From positions 1-64,000 of the forward strand of contig JAEUSU010000012.1 of NCBI GenBank assembly GCA_016788635.1: a DNA stretch of 64,000 nt, in the 5' to 3' direction. Under the pieces are notes generated by a model, which saw only the letters and a program-made list of their open reading frames with translations, did not search any database and had not been told where the DNA came from. The stretch's first letter is position 1. The number at the start of each line of letters is the position of its first letter. Origin of the DNA: Flavobacteriales bacterium. GTDB lineage: Bacteria; Bacteroidota; Bacteroidia; Flavobacteriales_F; PHOS-HE28. A program made the position numbers and the translations under genes. Below are positions 43,034 to 51,802 of this stretch, piece by piece.

Positions 43034-43969
43034 TCACAGGCGCATAACGCGGCCACATGTGCGCTGCGTTGGGCCGGTGAGCACCACGACATAGAGCCCG
43101 GGCATTTGCCAGGGCAGGTGAAGTGTTGAGCGGGTGGACTGCATGTGGCCATCATGCACCATGCGGCCCTGCACGTCGGTAACGATCACATGGCTCCAAT
43201 CCCCGGGCGGCAATACGAGCGCACCGGCCTGGTCCACGTGCATGTCCACGGGCCTCTCCGATCCCACGCTCACATTGCCGAGCACCAGCCCGATCACATC
43301 CATCTCGGTCAGGCCATGGTCGTATATGCGCACATCATCCAACGCCCCCATGAACCAGGCTGCACCATCAGCACGCGCACCCATGCAGGCCGGTGCGGAT
43401 GGCGCATAAGGAACGGTGCCCGATGCGCTGGTGAAGGCCATGAGCGCACCGTTCAGGTATATCCGCATCTCGCTTCCATTGTACGTGCCGCATACGTGGT
43501 ACCACGAACCGGAGAACAAGCTGCTGCCCGGTGTGGTGAGCTCGGTGAGGTTGCCACCGGCACGCACCCGGAACCGGATCGCGGTGGAATTCACCTGGCT
43601 CAGGGACCAGATGATGCCTGAAGTGCCCGGACCATCGCTCTTCGCAAGGAGCACCTGTTCGCTTCCGGCCATCAATCCAGCCTTCATCCACAAGCTCAAT
43701 GAGATCCCACCTGGTCCGGTGGTCAGATCGCACGGCCCCGCTACCACACGACCATCCGCGCCGTTGAACTGCACCGCTCCGCCGAAACGGCCCGCGCTGT
43801 TCCACGCGGCCCCACCCTGCAGGGTGCCGTGCTCACCACCCGAGATGTCCGCAGCAAGGGTGTCTGTCGTTTCATCCAACGGCCAATGATGCACCGGTTG
43901 GGGCATGCTTTGCGCCAGCGCATGGAAAGTGCGCAGCGTACTGAGCAGGATGAACAAGGAATGGCGCAT
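43034..43969 (-). CDS. Secreted LamG-like lectin-domain protein with T9SS signal
   Basis: 311 residues. A signal peptide (MRHSLFILLSTLRTFHALAQ) and a concanavalin A/LamG sandwich: HHWPLDETTDTLAADISGGE, GGAVQFNGADGRVV, WYHVCGTYNGSEMRIYLNG and MGALDDVRIYDHGLTEMDV. The C-terminal ~75 residues look like a T9SS sorting domain (VIVTDVQGRMVHDGHMQ, LPWQMPGLYVVVLTG). A carbohydrate- or matrix-binding role at the surface is inferred. It stands alone on its strand. Confidence 0.85.
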   Translation of the reverse strand: MRHSLFILLSTLRTFHALAQSMPQPVHHWPLDETTDTLAADISGGEHGTLQGGAAWNSAGRFGGAVQFNGADGRVVAGPCDLTTGPGGISLSLWMKAGLMAGSEQVLLAKSDGPGTSGIIWSLSQVNSTAIRFRVRAGGNLTELTTPGSSLFSGSWYHVCGTYNGSEMRIYLNGALMAFTSASGTVPYAPSAPACMGARADGAAWFMGALDDVRIYDHGLTEMDVIGLVLGNVSVGSERPVDMHVDQAGALVLPPGDWSHVIVTDVQGRMVHDGHMQSTRSTLHLPWQMPGLYVVVLTGPTQRTCGRVMRL

Positions 43970-44083
43970 GTGGAAGGGGGTCGGTCCAGGTACCGGAACG
44001 GCGATCCCGTCCCCACGTTCGCAGCTATCGCCGAAACTGCCCGACCTTGCGGCAGATGGCGCCTCCCCATCGACCGATCGCCT

Positions 44084-45310
44084 TCAAATGAAGGGCTCAT
44101 CCTTCTCCGCGCAAGCCATCAATCGCCCGCAGAGGGTGCGGAGCCTGGCCTCGTCCACCCTGGCACCCACGTGCTTCAGCATGCGGCTGGCCAGGGGGCC
44201 TTCGCGCAATATCCGCTCCACCCAAGGGCGCGACTCGTCGGATATCTGCCCACCCACTTCGGCATAAAGGTGTTCCCACAAGCGTTGCGCGGTCAGTCGT
44301 GGCTCGCGGAGCACTCCGAACATGAGCAGATACTCCTTGTTGGCGAATACAGCACGCGGACCATCCTTCATGGTCTGTAGGAGCAGGGGAAGCAGATCGT
44401 TCGCCTGCCATACACGCTGCAGGTAATTACTCACCCAACGGCCTTGGACCAGGGCTTTCACCACGGCGATCAACAGTTCGGCCACGGCCACGTCCGCCGA
44501 GGCACATTCCTGGCGGTCCACAAGTCGCAATTCCAGCACGTCATGCTCGAAATGGGCCACTGCCGCCCGCAGGTTCATTTGATCGTAATCAACGGCACCT
44601 TCGGGATCCAGAGGTCCCAGCACCCGGCCGATGGGTTGAAGCACCTCACGATCGTAATCCGCCTGGTCAAAGACGGCTTCGGGAATGAAGTTGCCGATGA
44701 GGTCCGGATGACGGTCTCCCAAGTGAAGGCACCCTTCCAGGCGCGAATCCAGAAAGCCCGTACGGCGCCCCTCCGCGAACGGGGATGCCGCAGCCAATGC
44801 AGGCACCAAGGGCAGCATCAGACGAACAGCGGCGTGCAGCCGTCCGAACTCCTCATCACCCTGAAAAGGCAGGAACAATCGGGCGGATGAACTGTACACC
44901 ATGCCGGCTTGTCCCCTGTCGAACAGCGCATCGCGCAAATGCGCCAGTGTGGAACCCTGCTCCGCCCATTGAACGGCAGCGCTGGACGGGAGCTCCAGCG
45001 GATGCAAGGCGGACGGAAGCAGCGCGAGCCCCTCCCGTGCAAGGATGATGTTCATGGCATGGGCTTCACGCGAGAAGCGCGGGCCGTAGCGAAAGAGCTT
45101 GCGCGTGGGCCGTGTGATGCGCAGGAACACCTGGCAGGCCGATGGGCCCTGACCCCACGAGAGCCGTGGACCTGTGGAGCTACCTTCCTCCGATGGCCGC
45201 AGCATAGGTAGTTGCACCAGTGCTCTGGGCAGCAGGGTATCCCGGTCCACCACCACATGACCCAAGGAGAGTCCAACAGAACCGAAAAGCCGATCGCGAG
45301 CCGATGCCAT
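44084..45310 (-). CDS. Divergent glutamate-cysteine ligase family 2 (GCS2/YbdK-like) protein, probably without ligase residues
   Basis: 408 residues. The middle and C-terminal half match GCS2 carboxylate-amine ligases: ALLPSALHPLELP, LPLVPALAAASPFAEGRRTG, FLDSRLEGC and AVAHFEHDVLELRLVDRQEC. At the N-terminus the string GLSLGHVVVDRDTL occupies the place where the family normally has an ELEY-type metal-binding motif before VDRDTL, so the expected glutamates are replaced by Ser and Gly. A second acidic strand (usually HVxELKT) reads QVFLRITR. The comparison is from memory of the family. It is the last gene after gldA-gldF-gldG-DUF4340, 39 nt downstream. Confidence 0.72.
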   Translation of the reverse strand: MASARDRLFGSVGLSLGHVVVDRDTLLPRALVQLPMLRPSEEGSSTGPRLSWGQGPSACQVFLRITRPTRKLFRYGPRFSREAHAMNIILAREGLALLPSALHPLELPSSAAVQWAEQGSTLAHLRDALFDRGQAGMVYSSSARLFLPFQGDEEFGRLHAAVRLMLPLVPALAAASPFAEGRRTGFLDSRLEGCLHLGDRHPDLIGNFIPEAVFDQADYDREVLQPIGRVLGPLDPEGAVDYDQMNLRAAVAHFEHDVLELRLVDRQECASADVAVAELLIAVVKALVQGRWVSNYLQRVWQANDLLPLLLQTMKDGPRAVFANKEYLLMFGVLREPRLTAQRLWEHLYAEVGGQISDESRPWVERILREGPLASRMLKHVGARVDEARLRTLCGRLMACAEKDEPFI

Positions 45311-45349
45311 GCGACCCGAAGGTCGGTGATCGCGGGCAGAATGCCACCT

Positions 45350-46282
45350 CTAGAACCAGAAGCCCCTGGGCCTGAACAGGCGGGGGAACTCCTGCCGTGG
45401 ATCGAAGGCCATGAGCACGCCAGGGTTCGCCGTGCTGGTGATCAGGAAGGTGTCACCTGCCGGATAAGCGCGTACCAGTATGGGTTCCGGGCGCGTACGG
45501 TCATCCACCTTCACCTGGTAGAGTGGCACGAGGCCCTCCACGCTCCGGTCATCCGCGAATTGTTGGGCCCGGCTCCGGGAAAGGCTCAGCATGAACCGGG
45601 ATACACGTGTGGTGTCCACCTGTGATCCGTTCATTGTCCAGCCTTCGGGGGTGCGCTCGAACACATAGCCTGAATCCTGCGGATAAATGAAGGTGACCGA
45701 GCGCCAGTTGGCGGGATCACCCATCACCAGATGATGCGGACGCCATTCCGGAGGAGCCTGGTCCACCAGATTGCTCAGCAGGCCTTCCACGGCATACACC
45801 TCACGTTCTCCATCGCGGTTCACATAGGTCCACGCACCGATATCGCCGGGGGCATAGGTGCTCCGGCCCAGGTGAAGCAGCGTATTCGTCCCATCCACTG
45901 TGGTGATGGTGATGCGGTTCTCCAGCGTATCCACCAGATCATACCGCTCGTCCACCTGGCTCAGCTGGCCCACATACCGTTTGCTGCGCAGCTGCCGGAA
46001 GGACGCCAGCATGCGGTGCATTTGAGCGGTGTCCGCCAGGAAAGTGCCGTTGTCGTAGCTCACCTTCCAACCATCGGGCGCACGTTGCAACACCACTTCA
46101 CGGTGGCGCGTGTTGCGCGGCTCAAGTCGCAGGGTGATCACCGTGGCGGTATCCACTTCATACACGATGCTGCGGAAGGAGCGCTCGCTCGAACGCAGGC
46201 TGAAGAAATGCGCCAGCAGGAAGAGGAGGAGGAGCACCGCCACCACCACCACCAGTGCACGAATGCCAATCCTATTGAACAT
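45350..46282 (-). CDS. DUF4340 domain-containing protein
   Basis: 310 residues with one N-terminal membrane anchor (ALVVVVAVLLLLFLLAHFF) and a long extracytoplasmic beta-rich part. The repeating elements DGWKVSYDNGTFLADTAQMHR-like (DGWKVSYDNGTFLADT), LLHLGRSTYAPGDIGAWTYV and VYAVEGLLSNLVDQ are typical DUF4340. The domain often follows ABC-transporter-linked GldG-type proteins. Its start overlaps the gldG 3' end by 11 nt, so it belongs to the same transcript. Function unknown; a partner of the GldG extracytoplasmic domain is inferred. Confidence 0.82.
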   Translation of the reverse strand: MFNRIGIRALVVVVAVLLLLFLLAHFFSLRSSERSFRSIVYEVDTATVITLRLEPRNTRHREVVLQRAPDGWKVSYDNGTFLADTAQMHRMLASFRQLRSKRYVGQLSQVDERYDLVDTLENRITITTVDGTNTLLHLGRSTYAPGDIGAWTYVNRDGEREVYAVEGLLSNLVDQAPPEWRPHHLVMGDPANWRSVTFIYPQDSGYVFERTPEGWTMNGSQVDTTRVSRFMLSLSRSRAQQFADDRSVEGLVPLYQVKVDDRTRPEPILVRAYPAGDTFLITSTANPGVLMAFDPRQEFPRLFRPRGFWF

Positions 46283-47813
46283 GACCGGGTTTCATGCGTT
46301 GCTTCCGTTGACGCCTGCGCCATTGCGCGCGTAACAGCCCGTAGCCCAAGGCCAGGCCGATGGGCAGCAGCAGGTTCAACCATTTCAAACTGGTGCGTTC
46401 GGCATCGCCCAGTTCACGGATCGGCCTGTAGTTCACACCCTTGCCGCGCAGGTCGATCAGGCCCGTGCGGTCCGCGATCCAATCCACGGCGTTCACCAAC
46501 AGGTTCACATTGTCCGGGTTCACCTGCTGCAGTTGCTGGCCCTGGCCGTTCACCGGGAAGCTGCCGTTGGTGAACACCACCAGCCGTGCCGGGCGTCCGC
46601 CGGGCACCAGCGGGCCCTCCAACGCCGCACCGATCACCTGTGGGCCATCGGGGAAATCCGCATCGGTCCAGGGTTGCGCGCGCTGCAGATCGATGAAGGC
46701 CGGGGTGCGGAGCCGCGCGCTCTTCGCCGAGGTGCGCAGCACGGGTGAGTATTTCACCTGCATGGTGTCGCCGGTGTATTCCATGGGGCTGCTGAACTGG
46801 AAGAGCACCGCCTCCAAGCCACCGGCCACCGGATGCTCCGTGAACCCATCACGCGATACCAGCGGGAAGTAAGGGAATGGTATGGCCGTCTGCATGGTGA
46901 AATAGCCGCGTTGCTGCAACACGTTCACCTGGCCGCATTGCGCATCGATCACCACTTCCGGCCGGACCTGCAAGCCCTTGCGCGCGAGCCACTGCACCAG
47001 GTCGGTGTTGCGCGCCTCGGCCATGGGCAGTTGCTGCAGGTCGCTGCGGATGGCGCTGTAGGCGATCACCACGCTGCGTCCACGGGCCAGGAAGTCATCC
47101 AACCAATAGAGATGGCTGGGGGGTATGCTGTCCACGGGGTCGATGAAGACCAAAGCCTCCCAGCGGTCATGCACGGGCAACGTGTCCCAGAAGGTGAAGT
47201 GCTCCACGTTGTACAACACGTTCAAGCCTTGCAGCGCCTGCGGTAGGGCGCCCATGGCGGGCTCACCGTGCCCCTGCACCAACCCGATGGTGGGCTTGTT
47301 CACCACGCTCACCTGCTTGATGGCCGATGAGAGTGTCCATTCATAGGCGCTGCGAGGCTGGATCACGGCGATGGGCGCCACCTGCTCGCCCATCTTCACC
47401 AGCGCGCCCATGTACGCCTTCATCTGCTGCTGCTTGTCCTTCTCGCGCACGTTCACCAGCATGGGGCGGATGCCGGCCTTCACCGCTTCCTCCTCAAGTT
47501 TTTCATCCGCACCGGGATCGATGAACTCAAAGACCACGTTGCCGTCCGAGCGGTCCGCATACTCCACCAGCAGGTCGTGGAAGTCCTGGCGGGTCAGCTC
47601 CAGGTCCGGCGGCAGGTCCTTGCTGAAATAGGCCGTGATGGTCACCGCTTCGTTCAGGGTCTCCAGCAGCTCCAGCGTGGCGGGGCTCAGCGTGTAGCGC
47701 TTGTCGCTGGTGAGGTCCCACCGGAACTTGAAGGCGGAGCCCACCAGGTTCACCAGCACCAATGCCAGCACCAGCAGCAGCGTGTAGCGGATGAGATCGC
47801 GTCGCGTACGCAT
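46272..47813 (-). CDS. gldG: Gliding-motility ABC transporter auxiliary protein GldG
   Basis: 513 residues. An N-terminal helix (YTLLLVLALVLVNLVGSAF) anchors a large periplasmic domain (FRWDLTSDKRYTLSPATLEL, ITAYFSKDLPPDLELT, IGLVQGHGEPAMGALPQALQ), and a second helix lies near the C-terminus (WLNLLLPIGLALGYGLLRA). This is the GldG/ABC-type uncharacterised domain family. With GldA and GldF it forms an ABC transporter needed for gliding in Flavobacterium johnsoniae. It starts 4 nt after gldF. Confidence 0.93.
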   Translation of the reverse strand: MRTRRDLIRYTLLLVLALVLVNLVGSAFKFRWDLTSDKRYTLSPATLELLETLNEAVTITAYFSKDLPPDLELTRQDFHDLLVEYADRSDGNVVFEFIDPGADEKLEEEAVKAGIRPMLVNVREKDKQQQMKAYMGALVKMGEQVAPIAVIQPRSAYEWTLSSAIKQVSVVNKPTIGLVQGHGEPAMGALPQALQGLNVLYNVEHFTFWDTLPVHDRWEALVFIDPVDSIPPSHLYWLDDFLARGRSVVIAYSAIRSDLQQLPMAEARNTDLVQWLARKGLQVRPEVVIDAQCGQVNVLQQRGYFTMQTAIPFPYFPLVSRDGFTEHPVAGGLEAVLFQFSSPMEYTGDTMQVKYSPVLRTSAKSARLRTPAFIDLQRAQPWTDADFPDGPQVIGAALEGPLVPGGRPARLVVFTNGSFPVNGQGQQLQQVNPDNVNLLVNAVDWIADRTGLIDLRGKGVNYRPIRELGDAERTSLKWLNLLLPIGLALGYGLLRAQWRRRQRKQRMKPGHVQ

Positions 47814-47817
47814 GGCT

Positions 47818-48546
47818 TCAGGCGTTGCGCACCAGGCGCTTGGACAGGTTCATTTCCGCCAGGGTGAGCGCGAGCACCATCAGGCTGAAGAAGTACAAGA
47901 GGTCGCGGCTGTCCACCACACCGCGGCTCATGCTGTCGAAATGCACGCCCATGCCCAGCTGCTCCAGTACCGTGCCCACCACACCCGTGAAGGTGCCTGC
48001 GGCCGTTTGGAAGAGCAGGTGGAAGAAGAGGCCGATGACCAGCGCGGTGAGGAAGGCCACGATCTGGTTGTTGGTGAGGCTGCTGGCGTACACGCCGATG
48101 GCCACGTACGCACCGCTCATGAGCAGGAGCGCGAGGTAGCCGCACCACACCGCGCCATGGTCCATCTCGCCCAGCCAGGCCACGCTGGCGTACCACGGAA
48201 GCGAACACGCCAATGCCACGGCGATGAGCGTGAGGCAGGCCAGGAACTTGCCGGAGACCACCTGCCAGTCCGTGACGGCCTTGGTGAGCAGCAGATCGAG
48301 CGTGCCGCTCTTGCGCTCCTCGGCCAGCGTGCGCATGGTGAGGGCGGGTATGAAAAAGAAGAGCGTCCAGTAGGCGATGTTGAAGAAGGCGGTGAGGTCG
48401 GCCTGGCCGCGCAGGAACACATCATCGCCGTACCACCAGGTGAAGAAACCGCTGAGGCCGAGGAATACCGTAAGCAGGATGTAGGCGATGAGCGAATCGA
48501 AGAAGGCGGCGAGCTCCTTGCGGGCGATGAGCCAGGTGGTGCGCAT
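47818..48546 (-). CDS. gldF: Gliding-motility ABC transporter permease GldF
   Basis: 242 residues and six membrane helices in the ABC-2 permease pattern: ELAAFFDSLIAYILLTVFLG, FFIPALTMRTLAEERKSGTLDLLLT, then VVSGKFLACLTLIAVALA. The ERKSGTLDLLLTKPV-like element (here LLLTKAVTDWQ) is characteristic. It sits 7 nt after gldA and 4 nt before gldG. Confidence 0.94.
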   Translation of the reverse strand: MRTTWLIARKELAAFFDSLIAYILLTVFLGLSGFFTWWYGDDVFLRGQADLTAFFNIAYWTLFFFIPALTMRTLAEERKSGTLDLLLTKAVTDWQVVSGKFLACLTLIAVALACSLPWYASVAWLGEMDHGAVWCGYLALLLMSGAYVAIGVYASSLTNNQIVAFLTALVIGLFFHLLFQTAAGTFTGVVGTVLEQLGMGVHFDSMSRGVVDSRDLLYFFSLMVLALTLAEMNLSKRLVRNA

Positions 48547-48553
48547 GGCCGGA

Positions 48554-49480
48554 TCAGTTCAGCGTAAGGTTGCGGAAGATGTCCTCCAGACGCGTCTCCA
48601 ATGGGCGCAGCTCGGTGATGGGCCAGCCCCAGTGGGCGCAAAGCGCGAATAGTGCACGGGCCACGTCCCGGCCGGTACTGGCGCAGGTGATGTCGTACAG
48701 TTCCGCACCTGCAGGCACCACTTGCTCCACCCCGGGCAGCGCGGCAATGGCGGCAAGCACGGCTTCGGTCGCGCCCCCTTCAACGCACGCACGCACCACC
48801 TCGCGGCCCTGGGCCTGGCGGCGCAAACTGGCGGGGTCGCCATCGGCCACGATGCGGCCCCTGTCGATGATGAGGATGCGGTCGCACACGGCTTCCACCT
48901 CGGGCAGGATGTGCGTGCTGAAGATCACCGTCTTGGCGCGGCCCAGTTCCTTGATCAGCGCGCGGATCTCCACGATCTGGTTCGGGTCAAGGCCGGTGGT
49001 GGGCTCGTCCAGGATCAATACTTCGGGGTCGTGCACCATGGCCTGCGCCAGGCCCACACGCTGGCGGTAGCCCTTGCTCAGCTGGCCGATCTTCTTGTGC
49101 TTTTCGGCATCCAATCCGCAGGCCCGCACCATTTCGCCGATGCGTTCGGTGATCTTCTCCTCGGGCACCCCTTGCAACCGCGCCACAAAGCGCAGGAAGT
49201 CCAGCACCGGCATATCCTCATAGAGCGGATTGCTCTCGGGCAGGTAACCCATGCGTTTGCGCACGGCGCCCGGGTCGGCAAGCACATCATGCCCACCCAC
49301 GACGATGCGCCCGGCGTCGGGTGCGATCAGCCCGCACACCATCTTCATCGTGGTGGTCTTGCCGGCCCCGTTCGGCCCCAGAAAGCCCAGCACCTCTCCC
49401 GGCCGCACCTCGAAGCTGATGGCGTCCACGGCGCGCTGTGCGCCGTAGGTCTTGGTGAGCCCTTCAATGCGGATGTCCAT
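48554..49480 (-). CDS. gldA: Gliding-motility ABC transporter ATP-binding protein GldA
   Basis: 308 residues from MDIRIEGLTKTYGAQRAVDA. Walker A is GPNGAGKTTTMKM, the signature is LSKGYRQRVGLAQAM and Walker B is VLILDEPTTGLDP, followed by the H-loop VIFSTHILPEVEAV. The C-terminal ~90 residues are the GldA-type extension. It energises the GldAFG transporter. An in-frame upstream start was rejected because the family N-terminus begins here. Confidence 0.94.
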   Translation of the reverse strand: MDIRIEGLTKTYGAQRAVDAISFEVRPGEVLGFLGPNGAGKTTTMKMVCGLIAPDAGRIVVGGHDVLADPGAVRKRMGYLPESNPLYEDMPVLDFLRFVARLQGVPEEKITERIGEMVRACGLDAEKHKKIGQLSKGYRQRVGLAQAMVHDPEVLILDEPTTGLDPNQIVEIRALIKELGRAKTVIFSTHILPEVEAVCDRILIIDRGRIVADGDPASLRRQAQGREVVRACVEGGATEAVLAAIAALPGVEQVVPAGAELYDITCASTGRDVARALFALCAHWGWPITELRPLETRLEDIFRNLTLN

Positions 49481-49501
49481 GGTGCGGCCTGAACGCCGGG
49501 G

Positions 49502-49509
49502 CGAAGATG
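49502..49509 (-). promoter_or_regulatory. Possible gldAFG promoter (CATCTTCG)
   Basis: A variant of the TAnnTTCG box on the minus strand, 21 nt before the gldA ATG. The rest of the ~200-bp gap to metK holds no other gene. Confidence 0.35.
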
Positions 49510-49647
49510 CACGGATTACACACACCTTCCCCCTGTAGGGCGGGCCACGAAGCTATCCGGAGCGCGCGTGCAGCTGAAGGTGGCCCGGAGTGAAAAAGTG
49601 TTAAGCTGGGTGGCACCTCGCGCGTTGCAGAACGTGTGGGCAAACGC

Positions 49648-49655
49648 TTCCTTTG
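49648..49655 (+). promoter_or_regulatory. Possible metK promoter (TTCCTTTG)
   Basis: A TAnnTTTG variant 24 nt before the metK ATG, with a TTG ~20 nt further upstream. No SAM riboswitch was recognised in the leader. Confidence 0.35.
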
Positions 49656-49679
49656 CGCCCCGCAAAACAGAGCGCACCG

Positions 49680-50939
49680 ATGCCATACCTCTTCACTTCC
49701 GAATCCGTCAGCGAAGGCCACCCCGATAAGGTCGCCGATCAGATCAGCGATGCCCTCATCGACCACTTCCTCGCCTTCGACCCCAGCAGCAAAGTGGCCT
49801 GCGAGACCTTGGTGACCACGGGCCAGGTGGTGCTCGCCGGTGAAGTGAAGAGCAAGGCCTACCTCGATGTGCAGCAGATCGCGCGCGAGGTGATCGAGCG
49901 CATCGGCTACACCAAGAGCGAATACATGTTCGAGGCGCACAGCTGCGGAGTGCTCAGCGCCATCCACGAACAGAGCCCCGACATCAATCAGGGAGTGGAG
50001 CGCAAGAATCCCGAAGAGCAAGGCGCCGGCGACCAGGGCATGATGTTCGGCTACGCCTGCCGCGACACGGACACCTATATGCCGCTAGCGCTGGAGCTGA
50101 GCCACATGCTGCTCCGCGAACTGGCCGCCATCCGCCGTGAGAAGAACTCGAAGATGCCTTACCTGCGCCCCGATGCCAAGAGCCAGGTGACCATCGAGTA
50201 CAACGATGACCATACGCCCAAGCGCATCGACGCCATCGTTGTGAGCACCCAGCACGACGATTTCGACAAGGACGCCAAGATGCTCGCGAAGATCAAGGAT
50301 GACATGATCAACATCCTGGTGCCGCGCGTGCTGAAGCAACTGCCCAAGCGCGTCCAGGCCCTCTTCGGCAAGGACATCAAGTACCACATCAACCCCACCG
50401 GCAAGTTCGTGATCGGCGGTCCGCACGGCGATACCGGACTCACTGGCCGCAAGATCATCGTGGACACCTACGGCGGCAAAGGCGCGCACGGCGGCGGCGC
50501 CTTCAGCGGAAAGGACCCGAGCAAGGTGGATCGCAGCGCGGCCTACGCAGCGCGCCACGTGGCCAAGCACCTGGTAGCCGCTGGCGTTTGCGATGAAGTG
50601 CTGGTGCAGGTAGCCTATGCAATCGGCGTTGCCGAACCAGTGGGCTTCTATGTGAACACCTACGGCACGAGCAAGGTGGACATGAACGACGGTGCAATCG
50701 CGATGACCATCGCCAAGCTGCCCGAGTTCGATATGCGCCCTTATTTCATCGAGAAGCGTTTCAAGCTCCGGACCCCGATCTACAGTGAAACCGCCGCGTA
50801 CGGCCACATGGGCCGCAAGAGCGAAGTGGTCACCAAGCATTTCGACAACGCCGGTCGGCAGAAGACCCTGAAGGTGAAGCTCTTCCCGTGGGAGGAATTG
50901 AACGCGCTGGACGCGGTGAAGAAAGCATTCAAGCTATAG
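49680..50939 (+). CDS. metK: S-adenosylmethionine synthetase
   Basis: 419 residues from [20 protein letters not shown]. The three signature regions are intact: [17 protein letters not shown], the ATP/metal segment [13 protein letters not shown] and [19 protein letters not shown] with the preceding [14 protein letters not shown]. It makes SAM from methionine and ATP in the cytoplasm. It belongs functionally with ahcY and the aspartate-family genes of this window. Confidence 0.97.
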   Translation: MPYLFTSESVSEGHPDKVADQISDALIDHFLAFDPSSKVACETLVTTGQVVLAGEVKSKAYLDVQQIAREVIERIGYTKSEYMFEAHSCGVLSAIHEQSPDINQGVERKNPEEQGAGDQGMMFGYACRDTDTYMPLALELSHMLLRELAAIRREKNSKMPYLRPDAKSQVTIEYNDDHTPKRIDAIVVSTQHDDFDKDAKMLAKIKDDMINILVPRVLKQLPKRVQALFGKDIKYHINPTGKFVIGGPHGDTGLTGRKIIVDTYGGKGAHGGGAFSGKDPSKVDRSAAYAARHVAKHLVAAGVCDEVLVQVAYAIGVAEPVGFYVNTYGTSKVDMNDGAIAMTIAKLPEFDMRPYFIEKRFKLRTPIYSETAAYGHMGRKSEVVTKHFDNAGRQKTLKVKLFPWEELNALDAVKKAFKL

Positions 50940-50952
50940 AGGGAGCCGGAAA

Positions 50953-51201
50953 TTGAGTCGCGAGTGCCGAGTGGCGAGTAAGGCCACCGTCACTCGCGAT
51001 CTCGTTTTCACCCCACCAGTACCTTGTCATTCCTCTCGCTACTCAACCCGCTCTACTCGTCACTCGTCACTCGTCACTCGTCACTCGTCACTCGTCACTC
51101 GTCACTCGCTACTCGTCACTCGCCACTCGCTACTCGCCACTCGCCACTCGTCACTCGCTACTCGTCACTCGCTACTCATCACTCGCTACTCATCACTCAA
51201 C
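50953..51201. repeat. ACTCGNY heptamer array upstream of the four-helix-bundle gene
   Basis: From 51055 onward there are 21 uninterrupted seven-base units: seven exact ACTCGTC copies, then a mix of ACTCGCT, ACTCGTC, ACTCGCC and late ACTCATC. At the metK end, units in the opposite orientation appear (GAGTGCCGAGTGGCGAGT), so part of the tract is an inverted repeat of the array. Because 7 is not a multiple of 3, all three frames read as SLVTRHS-type peptides, which creates spurious ORFs. Confidence 0.9.
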
Positions 51202-51236
51202 AGTCGCTGCCCGACACTCAAACCCCCTTACCCACC

Positions 51237-51656
51237 ATGAAGGATTTTACAGAGTCCCAAGCTTGGAAGAAGGCCATGGACCTGAACGAGGCTATCGACA
51301 TTGCCTTGGCAGAGAACCGGAACTGGGGCTTTAAGGATCAACTATTCCGGGCCGGACTGTCCATTTGCAACAATATCGCCGAGGGCTTTGAAATGCCTAC
51401 CAACGCCCACCAGCTCAGGTACTTATGGATCGCCAAAGGCTCATGTAACGAGGTCTGCTCCATGCTCCTGCTCGCCCAACGCCGTGGCTATTTCCCCAAA
51501 GAGCATCTAAACCACATGCTGGCGCTTCAAGACGAGGTTGGCAGGCTGCTCAAGACCTACATCAAGAACAAATCCACCGGTTGGCGCAAACTCCCGGGAG
51601 GAATCGCCCTGCTTGGCCTTTGGATCAACCTTAGCACACCCCATCTCCTACGCTAG
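51237..51656 (+). CDS. Four-helix-bundle protein (23S rRNA intervening-sequence/S23 family)
   Basis: 139 residues. The family opening MKDFTESQAWKKAMDLNEAI and FRAGLSICNNIAEGFEMPT, then LRYLWIAKGSCNEVCSMLLL, match the four-helix-bundle family first seen in 23S rRNA intervening sequences and related to the Avd accessory protein of diversity-generating retroelements. The biochemical role of stand-alone members is unknown. G+C is near 50 percent, lower than its neighbours, and heptamer arrays lie directly on both sides, which suggests insertion as a unit. The last ~25 residues (GGIALLGLWINLSTPHLLR) look like an unrelated read-through. Confidence 0.88.
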   Translation: MKDFTESQAWKKAMDLNEAIDIALAENRNWGFKDQLFRAGLSICNNIAEGFEMPTNAHQLRYLWIAKGSCNEVCSMLLLAQRRGYFPKEHLNHMLALQDEVGRLLKTYIKNKSTGWRKLPGGIALLGLWINLSTPHLLR

Positions 51657-51662
51657 CCCACT

Positions 51663-51735
51663 AAGTACTCGGCACTCGGCTCTCAGTACTCGGTACTCGC
51701 CACTCGCTACTCAGTACTCGTCACTCGCTCAGCGC
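51663..51735. repeat. ACTCGNY heptamer array downstream of the four-helix-bundle gene
   Basis: About nine more seven-base units in the same orientation as the upstream array (ACTCGGC, ACTCGGT, ACTCGCC, ACTCGCT, ACTCAGT, ACTCGTC), more degenerate than the upstream run. Confidence 0.85.
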
Positions 51736-51747
51736 AACTTCAACCTG

Positions 51748-51778
51748 TTTGTGGGATCCGCATGATCCCCTACATTTG
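51748..51778 (+). promoter_or_regulatory. rplU-rpmA promoter (TTTG, 19 nt, TACATTTG)
   Basis: Both elements of the Bacteroidota consensus are exact with 19-nt spacing. The box is 24 nt before the rplU ATG. This is the best promoter in the window. Confidence 0.75.
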
Positions 51779-51802
51779 CAGCCCATTTTTCGCGGAAGAA
51801 CC

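Noticed and set aside
49481..49679. SAM riboswitch before metK
   Set aside because: No SAM-aptamer core could be traced in the ~200-nt gap; only a plain promoter-like box was seen.
51055..51201. Possible CRISPR array
   Set aside because: The units are 7 nt with no spacers between them and there are no cas genes.
51024..51236. N-terminal SLVTRHS-repeat extension of the four-helix-bundle protein
   Set aside because: It is only the translation of the heptamer array; the real start is the ATG of MKDFTES right after the array.
51237..51656. Diversity-generating retroelement accessory gene (avd)
   Set aside because: No reverse transcriptase, template repeat or variable repeat lies nearby; the family similarity alone does not support it.
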